64,000 nucleotides of DNA from an uncultured Erysipelotrichaceae bacterium. GTDB lineage: Bacteria; Bacillota_I; Bacilli_A; Erysipelotrichales; Erysipelotrichaceae. A program made the translations under genes and the position numbers. A model generated the notes under the pieces. It was not told the DNA's origin and made no database searches. It was given only the letters and a program-made list of their open reading frames with translations. Below are positions 7,919 through 18,552 of this stretch, in pieces (positions within the stretch are counted from its first letter, which is position 1; every line of letters starts with the position of its first letter). The DNA is taken from assembly GCA_902793635.1 (NCBI GenBank), contig CADBEA010000005.1:19648-83647 (forward strand), in the 5' to 3' direction.

Positions 7919-9070
7919 TTATACTCCCATTTTCGCGCGAGAAGCGGCGATATCCATCAGTTCCCGTTCTGAGAGGATCTCCTGAGGATAAGGATACACT
8001 TCGGCCTGTTTTTCAAACTGCCGGCTGATTTCTTCCGCTTTTTCATGATTCTTCTCTGCCAGCAGGGCATAGGCATATCCGGTGCGCAGAACAGCCGGAT
8101 TGTCTTTCATTGCCTGCATCAGTTTTTTGTATTCATCCGTCCGCATTTCCTGAAGTATGTCCTGCCTGTTTTCACCGATCAGTTCCACATAGATGCGGTC
8201 ATTGACCAGCAGCGCGCAATGGAGCGGTACGATGCCGGTTTCAATGGACAGCAGATGCGCCATCAGAGCGTCTGCCTCCGGAAAACGGTGCTCGTCCATC
8301 AGGCGGCTGCAGGCAAAGACGGCCGGTACCGCGATGATACCGTTCTTCAGTTCTTCATCCGCCGGCACAGAAAACCATTCTTCCGGCATGTCTTTGGTGC
8401 GGATTCCTTTGGCTGTCTGTTCACTGACTTTCATCTGGATCCAGAAGGCTTTCCGGGCCTGCGGATCACGGGCAAGTTCCATCGCGTTCAGCCCATCATT
8501 GTTGACCGGTCCCATATGAAGCGGCAGACCGTTGATCAGTGCAAAAGCAATACCGATGACGGTCATGACCAGGAAAAAAGTCCGCAGCAGGGAACCACCT
8601 GACAGTGACAGACCGGCTGGCAGGAAAAGCAGGGCGGAAATCACATTCAGTATCGCGCCGCCGTAGTTATACAGCATGACCGGAAAATCTCCGCCGTTCA
8701 TATCCGGCGGGGCCATCAGGCACTGGCCGCCGGTTCCGGCAAGATTCAAATGACGCAGCCGGAGCTGGCCGCCTTCCTTCAGGATCATGAGACTGAAGAC
8801 ACGGAAGGAAACGAAGCGGTAGCCGGTCAGCAGACCGAAAAGCAGATGGCCGGATTCATGAATGATGATCTGCAGGATCATGCAGAAATACATGAGCAGA
8901 GCCGCGCCAATAAAAAACAGCAGATAAGCATACCAGGGCAATCCGGCAGCGGAAAAGTACCGCAGATTTTCCAGCATCAGGATGCCGCAGGCTGCCCCGG
9001 TAATCATATAGATCATGACGCCGATCCACTGACCGGCTGTATTCTTTTTATCCGGTATACTTTTTGTCAT
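7919..9070 (-). CDS. M50-like membrane zinc metalloprotease
   Basis: 383 aa. The zinc motif HESGH sits in a membrane helix (MILQIIIHESGHLLFGLLTGY), and the third-ligand region INGLPLHMGPVNNDG matches the M50 NxxP...DG pattern. Several hydrophobic segments lie in the first ~210 residues; the C-terminal ~170 residues are soluble and helical. M50 enzymes cut other proteins within the membrane, but related proteins also act in cell-surface or peptide maturation; no substrate can be named. The start at 9070 is a guess: no ribosome site precedes it, while a TATAAT lies only a few bases upstream, which suggests a very short leader. An alternative start is the ATG at 9139. Confidence 0.8.
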   Translation of the reverse strand: MTKSIPDKKNTAGQWIGVMIYMITGAACGILMLENLRYFSAAGLPWYAYLLFFIGAALLMYFCMILQIIIHESGHLLFGLLTGYRFVSFRVFSLMILKEGGQLRLRHLNLAGTGGQCLMAPPDMNGGDFPVMLYNYGGAILNVISALLFLPAGLSLSGGSLLRTFFLVMTVIGIAFALINGLPLHMGPVNNDGLNAMELARDPQARKAFWIQMKVSEQTAKGIRTKDMPEEWFSVPADEELKNGIIAVPAVFACSRLMDEHRFPEADALMAHLLSIETGIVPLHCALLVNDRIYVELIGENRQDILQEMRTDEYKKLMQAMKDNPAVLRTGYAYALLAEKNHEKAEEISRQFEKQAEVYPYPQEILSERELMDIAASRAKMGV

Positions 9071-9142
9071 TTCAGAAACATTATACAGCAGACAGAAGAA
9101 TACAGGTTCTTCGCAACAACATAACATCTGTCTTTGCATGCT

Positions 9143-9199
9143 GAAAAAAAAGGACCTTTCCGCCTTTGGATACACTACAGCAGACGGAAAGGGTCCTTT
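9143..9199 (-). terminator. Terminator of the SGNH hydrolase gene
   Basis: On the minus strand: 15-base arm AAAGGACCCTTTCCG, a 22-base loop, then the 14-base arm CGGAAAGGTCCTTT (one bulged base) and a run of T. It begins three bases after the stop codon. Confidence 0.85.
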
Positions 9200-9201
9200 C
9201 G

Positions 9202-10026
9202 TTATTTGCCGGCAGGACGGTTTTCAGATTCCGACAGTATACGGATCAGTTCTGATTCCATTTTCGGCATCCACCATTCCGCATAGCCGGCTTTGGTCGG
9301 ATGAATGGGATCATACATGTACAGATCATAGGTTTCTTTGTCAATTGCATTGAAAACTTCGTCGGTATACAGATCAATGATGCCGATCTGCCATTTATCC
9401 TGCAGTTCATAAAGACGTTTCACCATCGCACTGTAGGCATCGCTTTCGTAATATGAACCAGTATAAAAGACAACCGGACAGTTCCATCTGTCCATGCTGG
9501 AGCGGATAACGTTTTCCATCGCACCGGTTATTGTCGAAGTGTCGAAAGAGGAAAGATCACGGGAAGAACTGATTTCACCCAGCGGCAGTTTCTTTGTCGC
9601 GTCATTGGTGGAAAGCTGACAGACGACACAGTCGATGTCACTGACATTCAGTTTTTTCAGCCGGCTGACATAACTGGAGCCATTGCCGAAATAAAACAGT
9701 CCCGGCCAGGAAATCCGGTCAACAAGAGTTGTTCCGCTCCGGGCTTCTTTTACGGCCTGCACACCATCCAGCTTTTCAAACAGTTCCACAAAAGACTGTC
9801 CTCCCGAAGCGGCTCCGTAGGTGACGCTGCTGCCCAGAAAAAGAATCTTTCTTCCGCTCAGCACAGATGGTTCATGCGCCGGAAAATGACGGAGATCATA
9901 TTTTTCATCATTTCCGGCGGCTGCTGCTCGTTTGGCCGTCTCAGCAGAAATGAATCTCTGCCGGACAAGATAAAGGGAAAGGGCTGTCATCGCCGGCAGA
10001 AGCAGTATCTTTTTATTCATATTCAT
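9202..10026 (-). CDS. SGNH/GDSL hydrolase with N-terminal membrane anchor
   Basis: 274 aa. The SGNH blocks are visible: KILFLGSSVTYGAASGGQSF (block I, Ser in GSSVT), LSTNDAT (block III, Asn) and YMYDPIHPTKAGYAEWW (block V, Asp-x-x-His). Residues 5-22 (KILLLPAMTALSLYLVRQRF) form an uncleaved-looking membrane anchor, so the enzyme probably faces outside. Such enzymes remove acyl groups from lipids, sugars or peptidoglycan; the substrate cannot be told. AGGAGG precedes the start. Monocistronic by its terminator. Confidence 0.88.
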   Translation of the reverse strand: MNMNKKILLLPAMTALSLYLVRQRFISAETAKRAAAAGNDEKYDLRHFPAHEPSVLSGRKILFLGSSVTYGAASGGQSFVELFEKLDGVQAVKEARSGTTLVDRISWPGLFYFGNGSSYVSRLKKLNVSDIDCVVCQLSTNDATKKLPLGEISSSRDLSSFDTSTITGAMENVIRSSMDRWNCPVVFYTGSYYESDAYSAMVKRLYELQDKWQIGIIDLYTDEVFNAIDKETYDLYMYDPIHPTKAGYAEWWMPKMESELIRILSESENRPAGK

Positions 10027-10127
10027 CCTCCTTTTCCGGTTTCAATACAGACAGAGATATCCTGTATGCGATCATCTCAATGCTGTATATATTGTACCAT
10101 TGCGTCATCAGAAGCGCCGCATCCGGT

Positions 10128-10163
10128 CAAAAAAACGCCTGACTGTTACAGTCAGACGTTTTC
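10128..10163 (-). terminator. Terminator of the GH1 gene
   Basis: On the minus strand: stem ACGTCTGACT / AGTCAGGCGT around TGTAAC (a short loop), then a run of seven T. It lies ten bases after the stop. Confidence 0.9.
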
Positions 10164-10172
10164 GGGAACTTA

Positions 10173-11666
<1,494 letters not shown>

Positions 11667-11854
11667 TTACCAGTCCTTTTCTTGTTACTTTTATTATCTT
11701 TGAAAACAGGGCGAAAGAAAAGGGATGAAGTATACGATATCCATGCCTGGCCGTGTTTTTTGCCGGCCGTGAGCCGCATGCGGATACGAAAGTGGTTTTT
11801 TACAAATCAGGCAGAAAATTCTGTACAATAGGGAAAAGAAACAAGAGGTGTTTT

Positions 11855-12835
11855 ATGAGTATTGCGGATATCGAATTTATCAAAATGTGCAAAGATATTC
11901 TGGAAAACGGAACATCGACAGAAGGACAGAAAGTACGTCCGCACTGGCCGGATGGAACGCCTGCCTACACGATCATGAAATTCTGCGAGATCAACCGCTT
12001 CGATCTCAGAGAAGAATTTCCGATGCTGACACTCAGAAAAACAGGTATCAAGAGCGCGACCGACGAAGTGCTGTGGATCTGGCAGAAGAAAAGCAACAAC
12101 ATCAATGATCTCGGACCGCATATCTGGGATGAATGGGCTGACGAGAGCGGATCGATCGGCAAAGCATACGGATATCAGATGGGCATCAAACATGCCTGCA
12201 AGGACGTGAACGAGGAAGGGCTGGTGCATGCCTTCCCGGAATATTATGAATTCACTGTCAATGAAGAAGGGAAAGATATCTTCCGTGACAGGGAAACCGG
12301 CCGTGTCGCAGCTGTGAAGAAGAACGGCAAGTGGCATCTGGATCAGGTTGACAAAGTGATCTATGACCTGAAAAACACACCGTTCAGCCGCCGCATCATG
12401 ACAACGATCTGGAATCCGGAAGATCTGGATGAAATGCATCTGCAGCCATGTGCGTACAGCGTGACCTTCGTCGTCAGCCAGGAAGAGGGCAAGGACAGAC
12501 TGACGCTGAATATGATCCTCAATCAGAGATCGCAGGATGTGCTGGCCGCCTGGGCCTGGAATACATGCCAGTATGCCGTTCTGCAGCATATGATCGCTCA
12601 GGTGTGCGACATGGAAGCAGGTGAATTTGTCCATGTCGACGCCAACGCCCATATTTACGCGCCGCGGCATATTCCAGCAATCGAAGAACTGATTCAGAGA
12701 ACCCCGCAGCCGGCTCCGACCTTCTGGCTGGATCCGGAGATCCATGATTTCTACCGTTTTACAAAAGACAGTGTCGCTTTGAAGGATTACAAGGTTGCCG
12801 GAGAACAGATCCGCAACATAGAAATAGCTGTGTGA
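11855..12835 (+). CDS. thyA: Thymidylate synthase
   Basis: 326 aa. Converts dUMP to dTMP using methylene-tetrahydrofolate, leaving dihydrofolate. The catalytic Cys199 is in MHLQPCAYSVTF; other signatures are NQRSQDVLAAWAWNTCQY and HVDANAHIYAPRH. A long insert (about residues 113-165) places it with the L. casei-type enzymes rather than the shorter E. coli type. The active site reads PCAY rather than the more usual PCH-Y. The start has AGAGGTG seven bases upstream. A weak promoter, TTTACA-N19-TACAAT, lies at 11799-11829. The dihydrofolate reductase gene follows after ten bases, in the classic thyA-folA operon. Confidence 0.97.
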   Translation: MSIADIEFIKMCKDILENGTSTEGQKVRPHWPDGTPAYTIMKFCEINRFDLREEFPMLTLRKTGIKSATDEVLWIWQKKSNNINDLGPHIWDEWADESGSIGKAYGYQMGIKHACKDVNEEGLVHAFPEYYEFTVNEEGKDIFRDRETGRVAAVKKNGKWHLDQVDKVIYDLKNTPFSRRIMTTIWNPEDLDEMHLQPCAYSVTFVVSQEEGKDRLTLNMILNQRSQDVLAAWAWNTCQYAVLQHMIAQVCDMEAGEFVHVDANAHIYAPRHIPAIEELIQRTPQPAPTFWLDPEIHDFYRFTKDSVALKDYKVAGEQIRNIEIAV

Positions 12836-12845
12836 GGTAAAGAAG

Positions 12846-13334
12846 ATGATCGCAATTGCTGCAGTAGACAGAAACTGGGCGATCGGCAATCAGGGAAACC
12901 TGCTTGTCCATATCCCCGAAGACATGAAGAACTTCCGCCGGCTGACAACCGGAAAAACCGTTATCTACGGGAGAAAAACCCTGGAGACTTTTCCGCAGGG
13001 CAAACCGCTGCCGAACCGGGAGAATATTATTTTTTCCCGCAATACCGACTTTTCTGTGGAAGGTGCGAAGATCGTTCGCAGCGTTCACGAACTGAAAGAG
13101 CTTCTGCCGGAAAACACGGATGATTATGTGGTGATCGGCGGCGGTTCCATATACCACACACTGCTTCCTTTATGTGATACCGCCATCATCACCAAAGTGG
13201 AAAGTATCTTTGAAGCGGATACCTGGTTTGACGATCTGGACGACGATCCTGAGTGGCAGTGTGTCGAACGGGGCGAGGATCAGGAATACGAAGGTCTGGT
13301 CTTCCATTTCGACAGATACGAAAGAGTCAGATAA
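12846..13334 (+). CDS. folA: Dihydrofolate reductase
   Basis: 162 aa, normal length. Reduces the dihydrofolate made by ThyA back to tetrahydrofolate with NADPH. Visible motifs: MIAIAAVDRNWAIGNQGNLLVHIPEDMKNFR (substrate pocket, with the acidic residue in IPEDM), KTVIYGRKTLETFP (cofactor loop), PLPNRENIIFSRN and DDYVVIGGGSIYHTLLP. It is ten bases from thyA with its own AAAGAAG-type ribosome site, so both proteins come from one transcript. Confidence 0.96.
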   Translation: MIAIAAVDRNWAIGNQGNLLVHIPEDMKNFRRLTTGKTVIYGRKTLETFPQGKPLPNRENIIFSRNTDFSVEGAKIVRSVHELKELLPENTDDYVVIGGGSIYHTLLPLCDTAIITKVESIFEADTWFDDLDDDPEWQCVERGEDQEYEGLVFHFDRYERVR

Positions 13335-13353
13335 CACAATTGTTCTGATAATG

Positions 13354-13384
13354 AAAAAAGTGAGTCTTGAACTCACTTTTCTTT
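13354..13384. terminator. Bidirectional terminator between folA and the channel gene
   Basis: Stem AAAGTGAGT / ACTCACTTT with A-runs on the left and T-runs on the right, so it can stop transcripts from both sides. It touches the stop codon of the minus-strand channel gene. Confidence 0.85.
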
Positions 13385-15206
13385 ATTCTTCACCGATCAC
13401 GATCAGCTGGTCTGTTTCAGAAAGGGTAATGGGAGAGGTCTCCGCGGCAATGATCCGGAACGGTTCTTTTCTGGTCCGGATTCCCATCAGGATGCCACCG
13501 TGCGCGTAGACTTCTTTCAGAAGCTGCTCGTAAGTGAACTCCGTATTGACAAGTCCCATCTCCGCAGCCGGTTTCAGATATGCCTCCGAACCTTTTTCGT
13601 CCAGCAGTTCGGTGAAAACCGGTGCTCTTCTGGTATCGGCGGTAACCTGGGCCAGCATCATGGAAGACAGATCCGTCGCCACGATGAAGTCTTCCGTATC
13701 TTCGGAAGTAATCAGCCGGCGGTTGTTTTCACAGCGCATCTCCGCGGTAATCGTAAAGAACAGATTGTATTGTTTCTTAATGTTGCGCAGCCGGATGATC
13801 CGCATCATCGTATCCGTATCAGAGTCTTCTTCTTTCTTGCGGTAATCGGACAGAATGCAGATATGTTCGGCATTGCCGATCATATCGGCCAGGTTATAGT
13901 TGGATTCCGTGCTTCTGAGATCCGTCACCAGCTTGGAAGCGAACTTCTCATCTTCCGGTATGTAGGACGCTTTGTCCGCGGCGGAAACACCGATGATCCG
14001 GATCTTTTCAATATTGTCAGGCAGCTCGTGCAGGATTGTGACAATGGATGAATTGATACCGAATATGACGACTTCATGAATCGGTTTTAACGGTGGCCGT
14101 TCGAAGTTTTCCGGCAGTTTGCAGTTTTCGATTCCGTCCAGGATCAGATCGGCACGGTCTTCTTCAAAGGTGATCAGCTGATCGTCAGGAAGGATAATTG
14201 TTTCCGGAGGCGGATTGATCATGGCCTGCTCATCACGGTAGATGCCGACCACGATGCCTTTGCGGCCGGCCAGTACCGCCTTGCCGAAGGGAAGACCGGC
14301 TGTTTCAGGACGATGCTCGAAATAGAATTCGTAGTTTTCAAAGTCGATCATATCCAGAAGGGCTTCGAAGATACCGGTCTGGGTCGTGGAATGAGCGATG
14401 ATGCGGGCAACGATATCACCAGAATAAAGCATGGTTATGCCGTCTTCCTTCAGCATTTCACGGGAGAAAATCCGTGAGTTGGAATCGACGGAGGATACGA
14501 TTTTCGGCCGCTTCTTGCTGCCCATCATGAGGATCTCCGCGGCCAGCAGTGTTTTGATCGTTCGACCTCTGGTCCGTGTGTGTATGACCAGCGTGGAACA
14601 GTCGGAAATTGCGCAGCACTGCAGGTCATTCGGACTGGTGGTGTCAGCCTTGATGGTAATCAGGCGGATATTATTCGGCACTGTGACATTCTTCCGGATG
14701 GCCTGTTCCATTTCCTGACGTTCCATGTTTTCCGCGACAACGATCGTGCGCCGTTCTTTTTCGGTGGCCGCGATCATTTCTTTCAGCAAAGCATATTCAC
14801 CAGTCCGGAAGCCGAGAATAACGGTATGATTCTGTTCGATGATCTCAGGATTTTCTTCCTGCAGAGCGATGATCCTGCCGCGGATCGTGCTTGAGAAAAT
14901 ACCGATCAGCATACCGGTAAAGACCATGCCGGTCAGACCGAGCAGGGTATAAAGGATAATGTACAGAAGCGGACCGGAATCAGAAGCGGGAAAAGAGGAG
15001 GACATGGCTGAGCGGAGATTGTCCCAGAATGCGGCAATGAGACTCTTACCTTCTGCAAGGTTGAACAGTCTGGTCAGAATCGTGACAAAAACAACGGCGG
15101 TCAGAACGAGGATCAGCAGCAGTTTGACCATGCTGACAGTGCCTCTTACCATACGATAATCCAGCCAGTAGCGGAATCTTTGCCAGAGCGTAGTCTTCTT
15201 TTTCAT
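13383..15206 (-). CDS. CASTOR/POLLUX-like putative ion channel with RCK-type domains
   Basis: 607 aa. Two hydrophobic segments, about residues 22-46 and 80-105, frame a short pore-like stretch. Then come nucleotide-binding-like domains starting with HTVILGFRTGEYALLKEM and again with HEVVIFGINSSIVTILHELP. Bacterial relatives of plant CASTOR/POLLUX channels have this layout; the plant proteins move cations in nuclear calcium signalling, while the bacterial role is not settled. The pore stretch lacks an obvious TVGYG potassium filter. The start follows GGAAAGGA. Single gene between terminators. Confidence 0.8.
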   Translation of the reverse strand: MKKKTTLWQRFRYWLDYRMVRGTVSMVKLLLILVLTAVVFVTILTRLFNLAEGKSLIAAFWDNLRSAMSSSFPASDSGPLLYIILYTLLGLTGMVFTGMLIGIFSSTIRGRIIALQEENPEIIEQNHTVILGFRTGEYALLKEMIAATEKERRTIVVAENMERQEMEQAIRKNVTVPNNIRLITIKADTTSPNDLQCCAISDCSTLVIHTRTRGRTIKTLLAAEILMMGSKKRPKIVSSVDSNSRIFSREMLKEDGITMLYSGDIVARIIAHSTTQTGIFEALLDMIDFENYEFYFEHRPETAGLPFGKAVLAGRKGIVVGIYRDEQAMINPPPETIILPDDQLITFEEDRADLILDGIENCKLPENFERPPLKPIHEVVIFGINSSIVTILHELPDNIEKIRIIGVSAADKASYIPEDEKFASKLVTDLRSTESNYNLADMIGNAEHICILSDYRKKEEDSDTDTMMRIIRLRNIKKQYNLFFTITAEMRCENNRRLITSEDTEDFIVATDLSSMMLAQVTADTRRAPVFTELLDEKGSEAYLKPAAEMGLVNTEFTYEQLLKEVYAHGGILMGIRTRKEPFRIIAAETSPITLSETDQLIVIGEE

Positions 15207-15331
15207 ATTGTGTTATTTCCTTTCCTGAACATCCACGGACAGCAGTATTCAATGATGATCTGAAACCATACAGGTCGATATGAATCTATTATAACGTGAA
15301 GAACGGCATGTTTCTGCGGACAGGATAAAGA

Positions 15332-15366
15332 AAAATCCGTATATACATCATGCATATACGGATTTA
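15332..15366 (-). terminator. Terminator of the S9 peptidase gene
   Basis: On the minus strand: AAATCCGTATAT, a 9-base loop, ATATACGGATTT, then T-rich sequence. It lies 20 bases after the stop codon. Confidence 0.85.
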
Positions 15367-15386
15367 CGGTAGACCTTCGGAGAATA

Positions 15387-17372
15387 CTAATCTGTGTGCT
15401 TGTCGAACCAGCCGGTGATTTCTTCCAGGCGGCGGATCCGGTGCAGCGGTTTGCCGACCCGGGAGAGGCCGTGATGTTCGCCATGGAAGATGACCATTCT
15501 TGTTTCAACATCCTGATATGCCAGTGACTGCATCATCTGCATGCCTTCCGGCAGCGGGCAGCGGCAGTCCTGATCGCTGTGAATAAACAGGGTCGGTGTC
15601 TTGGCACCTTTCATGTATTTCAGCGGCGAATGTTTCCACATCGTATCGAAATGATCGAACAGGCTGTCATTCAGCGGAATGCCCATTTCGTTGCCGTCAA
15701 ACCATAAGCCGATATCGGCGATGAATGTCATCGAGATCCAGCTGGCGATGGAACGCTGGGAAGCAGCTGCGCAGAAGCGGTCGGTATGGCCGATGATCCA
15801 GTTGGTCATGAAGCCGCCGTAGGATCCGCCGGTTACGCAGAGCTTTGTCTGATCGATGGCCGGATATTTTTCGACGACCGCGTCCGTGAAGTCCATGACG
15901 TTCTTATAGTCGATGTCGCCGTATTTTCCGCGCAGATCACCGAACACGTCATCCCGGCCGTCGGAGCCGACGATGTTGGCGAAGAAGACGAAGTATCCTT
16001 TGGATGCCAGAACCTGCATCTCATGATAGAACGTCTCGCCGTAAGCAGCTCTCGGTCCGCCGTGGACTTCCAGAACAGCAGGATATTTTTTCTTCGGATC
16101 ATAGTTGTATGGCTTCAGCACCCAGCCGCGCAGATCCCATCCTTCTGAGGTGAATTCCACGGATTCCGGCAGGGCGGCATATCTGTCTTTCATGGCGTCT
16201 GTGTTCAGGTTGCTCAACTGTCTGACGTCTGTGCCGTCGGCATTCATTTCATAGATTTCCGTCGGAGCGGCCGCGCCGGTCCAGGCGAAAACGACTTTGC
16301 CGTTGCAGGCATCCAGCAGGGAAACGACACCCGGCTGTTCATGAACGACTGTGCAGTTGAAATCCCTGTCATATTTCCAGATGCCGGCATGATCATAATC
16401 CGTCACGATGGTGAACCATTCATCGTTTGTCTCAGCGGATACTGTGCCGGTTCCCATCAGCATGTCACTGGCGACATGGTTGCCGAACTGGCGGTGCGGA
16501 TCAAGCAGCTTTGTGACTTTGTTCTTTTCCAGACGGCAGATATCCGCGGTCTGGCCGTAGCCCATTTCCTGCATGTCGGAAGCCATGGTGTATAACCTGC
16601 CGCCGCGGACGAACAGACTGCTGAAGGCGATATCGCCTTTGCCGTATACCGTGCTCCGGCGGCCGGTGCGGCTGAAGCTGTATACCGAATTCACCGGCAC
16701 CGTGCTCTTGCGCTGGTATGTTTCCGAAATGATATAGATCGTTTCGTCACTGACGATCATGCTCTGAACGTTTTCAAACGGATCGGTGAGACGCTTGACG
16801 GTATTCTTCGCGCGGTCGATCAGGAACAGAGCCGTTCTCTTCTTGTTAGTGAAGTAGGAGCCGTTGAACCAGTAGGGCACTTCGTCGACGACGGTGTAGT
16901 CCTTTTCCGCTTCTCTGGCAGCGGCCTTGCTGTCTCTTGTTTTTTCATCATCCAGGTAGGCATCCGGATCATTGGCATCGATCATGCCAAGAGCCGCATA
17001 AACACCTTCGCGGACCTTTTTGATCTGTTTTAAAGGGAAGGGCAGAACCTGCCACGGCAGTGCTTCACCACCCTGCATGTCAATGGCGAACAGGGATGAA
17101 GTGCCGCCTGCTGCTTCCGGACACACGCGCTGCACAATCAGGGTTTCTTCGTTTTCCCAGAAAGCCACTGTCGTATCCAGGCTGTACGTCAGCTGTTTTG
17201 CTTTGCCGTCTCTGACCAGCCAGACATCCTGACGATAATCGTTTTTCACACCGTCGGGACGGCTGCACTGAAAAGCGATGTACTTTCCGTCAGGACTGTA
17301 CTGCAGGTTGCCCGGGAACCGGTATGCCAGCAGGTCGTTGATCGTAATCGGCTGCAGTTTCTTTTTGGCCAT
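15387..17372 (-). CDS. S9 family serine peptidase (acylaminoacyl/prolyl oligopeptidase type)
   Basis: 661 aa. An N-terminal beta-propeller (repeats such as LQYSPDGKYIAFQCS) is followed by an alpha/beta hydrolase domain. The catalytic triad is near Ser527 (VTGGSYGGFMTNW), Asp612 (IHSDQDCRCP) and His644 (HGEHHGLSR). Enzymes of this group cleave short peptides, often behind a blocked N-terminal residue or proline. There is no signal peptide, so it works in the cytoplasm on imported or recycled peptides. The start at 17372 has GGAGGA eight bases upstream; an ATG five codons earlier is less well placed. Confidence 0.93.
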   Translation of the reverse strand: MAKKKLQPITINDLLAYRFPGNLQYSPDGKYIAFQCSRPDGVKNDYRQDVWLVRDGKAKQLTYSLDTTVAFWENEETLIVQRVCPEAAGGTSSLFAIDMQGGEALPWQVLPFPLKQIKKVREGVYAALGMIDANDPDAYLDDEKTRDSKAAAREAEKDYTVVDEVPYWFNGSYFTNKKRTALFLIDRAKNTVKRLTDPFENVQSMIVSDETIYIISETYQRKSTVPVNSVYSFSRTGRRSTVYGKGDIAFSSLFVRGGRLYTMASDMQEMGYGQTADICRLEKNKVTKLLDPHRQFGNHVASDMLMGTGTVSAETNDEWFTIVTDYDHAGIWKYDRDFNCTVVHEQPGVVSLLDACNGKVVFAWTGAAAPTEIYEMNADGTDVRQLSNLNTDAMKDRYAALPESVEFTSEGWDLRGWVLKPYNYDPKKKYPAVLEVHGGPRAAYGETFYHEMQVLASKGYFVFFANIVGSDGRDDVFGDLRGKYGDIDYKNVMDFTDAVVEKYPAIDQTKLCVTGGSYGGFMTNWIIGHTDRFCAAASQRSIASWISMTFIADIGLWFDGNEMGIPLNDSLFDHFDTMWKHSPLKYMKGAKTPTLFIHSDQDCRCPLPEGMQMMQSLAYQDVETRMVIFHGEHHGLSRVGKPLHRIRRLEEITGWFDKHTD

Positions 17373-17463
17373 GATATTTTCCTCCAAAGTTGTATATGAC
17401 TATTATATACACGCTGGCGGCTGAGACTTCCGCTGTTTTGCTTCAAAAGAAGGGAGAGCCGAA

Positions 17464-17500
17464 AGAAAAAAGTGCTTTCCGCATGTGATACGGAAAACAC
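17464..17500 (-). terminator. Terminator of the prephenate dehydratase gene
   Basis: On the minus strand: GTGTTTTCCG, a 9-base loop, CGGAAAGCAC, then TTTTTTCTTTC. It lies ten bases after the stop. Confidence 0.85.
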
Positions 17501-17509
17501 ATAAATGCG

Positions 17510-18421
17510 TCAATGGACATCAAAACTGCCGAGATAACGGAAGGCAAACGGACTGTTTTTGCTGACCTTCAGATATTTGTCATAATTGCCGTCGGCGCAT
17601 TCGATCAGATAGTAATACTGACCGAGTTCGGTTTTCAGCGGCCGGTCATGGATCGTGACCAGGGTCATTTTCTGCTTTTCCATTTCACTCATCAGAGCCG
17701 GCAGATCTTCCGCTTTGCCCATGGCGACAAACACGAGACGCTCACCCGGGGCTGTGGCAGGCTCCTGCAGGGATAGTACATAGAAACGGGTTTTGTTGCT
17801 GTCGTTGTTCTGAATGGCGGCAGCCAGGATCTCGAGGCTGTATACATCCGCACAGGCAGCCGAAGCGACAGCCGCGCAGCTTTTGTCCTGTCCTTCGGAT
17901 ACCATGCGGGCTCCTTCCGCTGTGCTGGATACTTCAATGACTTCCGCATCCGGCAGATTCTCTTTCAGCCAGTCCTTTGCCTGAGCAAGTCCCTGCTTAT
18001 GGGAGTATACCGTCCGGATATCGGAAAGGGCACTGCCGGGCAGTACGAGAAGATTCTGGCTGATCGGCAGTTCGACCTCGCCGACGATGGAAACCTGATC
18101 CTGGGCAAGCAGCGTGTCAAGATAGTCGATGACGGCTCCGCCGATCGTGTTTTCCTGCGGAATGACCGCATAGCCGGTTTCCTTGCGAATCAGGGCTTCG
18201 ATAGCTCCCTGAACCGTTTCATAAGGCAGATAGGAACCTTTCTTTTCGAAGAACTGTCCGCATGCCTCCTGGGTATAGGTGCCTTCCGGTCCGAGATAGC
18301 TGACGACCGCTGTATCATAAACGATTTCCGCCGGTATGGTATTCTCACTGACGTTGCCGGCACAGCTGGCTGTCAGTAAAGCAACAGCAAACAGATACTT
18401 CACAAATGTCTTCTTTTTCAT
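17510..18421 (-). CDS. Prephenate dehydratase with lipoprotein signal peptide
   Basis: 303 aa. Prephenate dehydratase turns prephenate into phenylpyruvate on the way to phenylalanine. The catalytic domain is complete: VSYLGPEGTYTQEA (40-53), VIPQENTIGGAVIDYLDTLL (86-105), and NKTRFYVLS with the essential Thr211-Arg-Phe. An ACT domain follows (VFVAMG ... LVTIHDRPLKTELGQYYYLIE), with HDRP in place of the usual ESRP phenylalanine-binding motif. Unusually, the N-terminus is a signal peptide (KKK, hydrophobic core, TASC at Cys20), so the mature protein should be lipid-anchored outside the membrane. The start at 18421 has GGGAGG nine bases upstream, so this N-terminus is not a wrong start. No other aromatic-pathway gene lies in the window. 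Confidence 0.88.
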   Translation of the reverse strand: MKKKTFVKYLFAVALLTASCAGNVSENTIPAEIVYDTAVVSYLGPEGTYTQEACGQFFEKKGSYLPYETVQGAIEALIRKETGYAVIPQENTIGGAVIDYLDTLLAQDQVSIVGEVELPISQNLLVLPGSALSDIRTVYSHKQGLAQAKDWLKENLPDAEVIEVSSTAEGARMVSEGQDKSCAAVASAACADVYSLEILAAAIQNNDSNKTRFYVLSLQEPATAPGERLVFVAMGKAEDLPALMSEMEKQKMTLVTIHDRPLKTELGQYYYLIECADGNYDKYLKVSKNSPFAFRYLGSFDVH

Positions 18422-18552
18422 GATCGGCATCCTCCCATACGGTATCAGGGATATTATACCGTACCGCTCAAAGACACAGCAGATTCTTTCTCTTTGCATG
18501 AGGAGGGAATGGTATGATGAATAAAAGAAGCATTCGTTTGGGAGGATCATTT

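Noticed and set aside
11807..12889. A 360-codon minus-strand frame.
   Set aside because: Shadow of thyA, whose catalytic motifs are certain.
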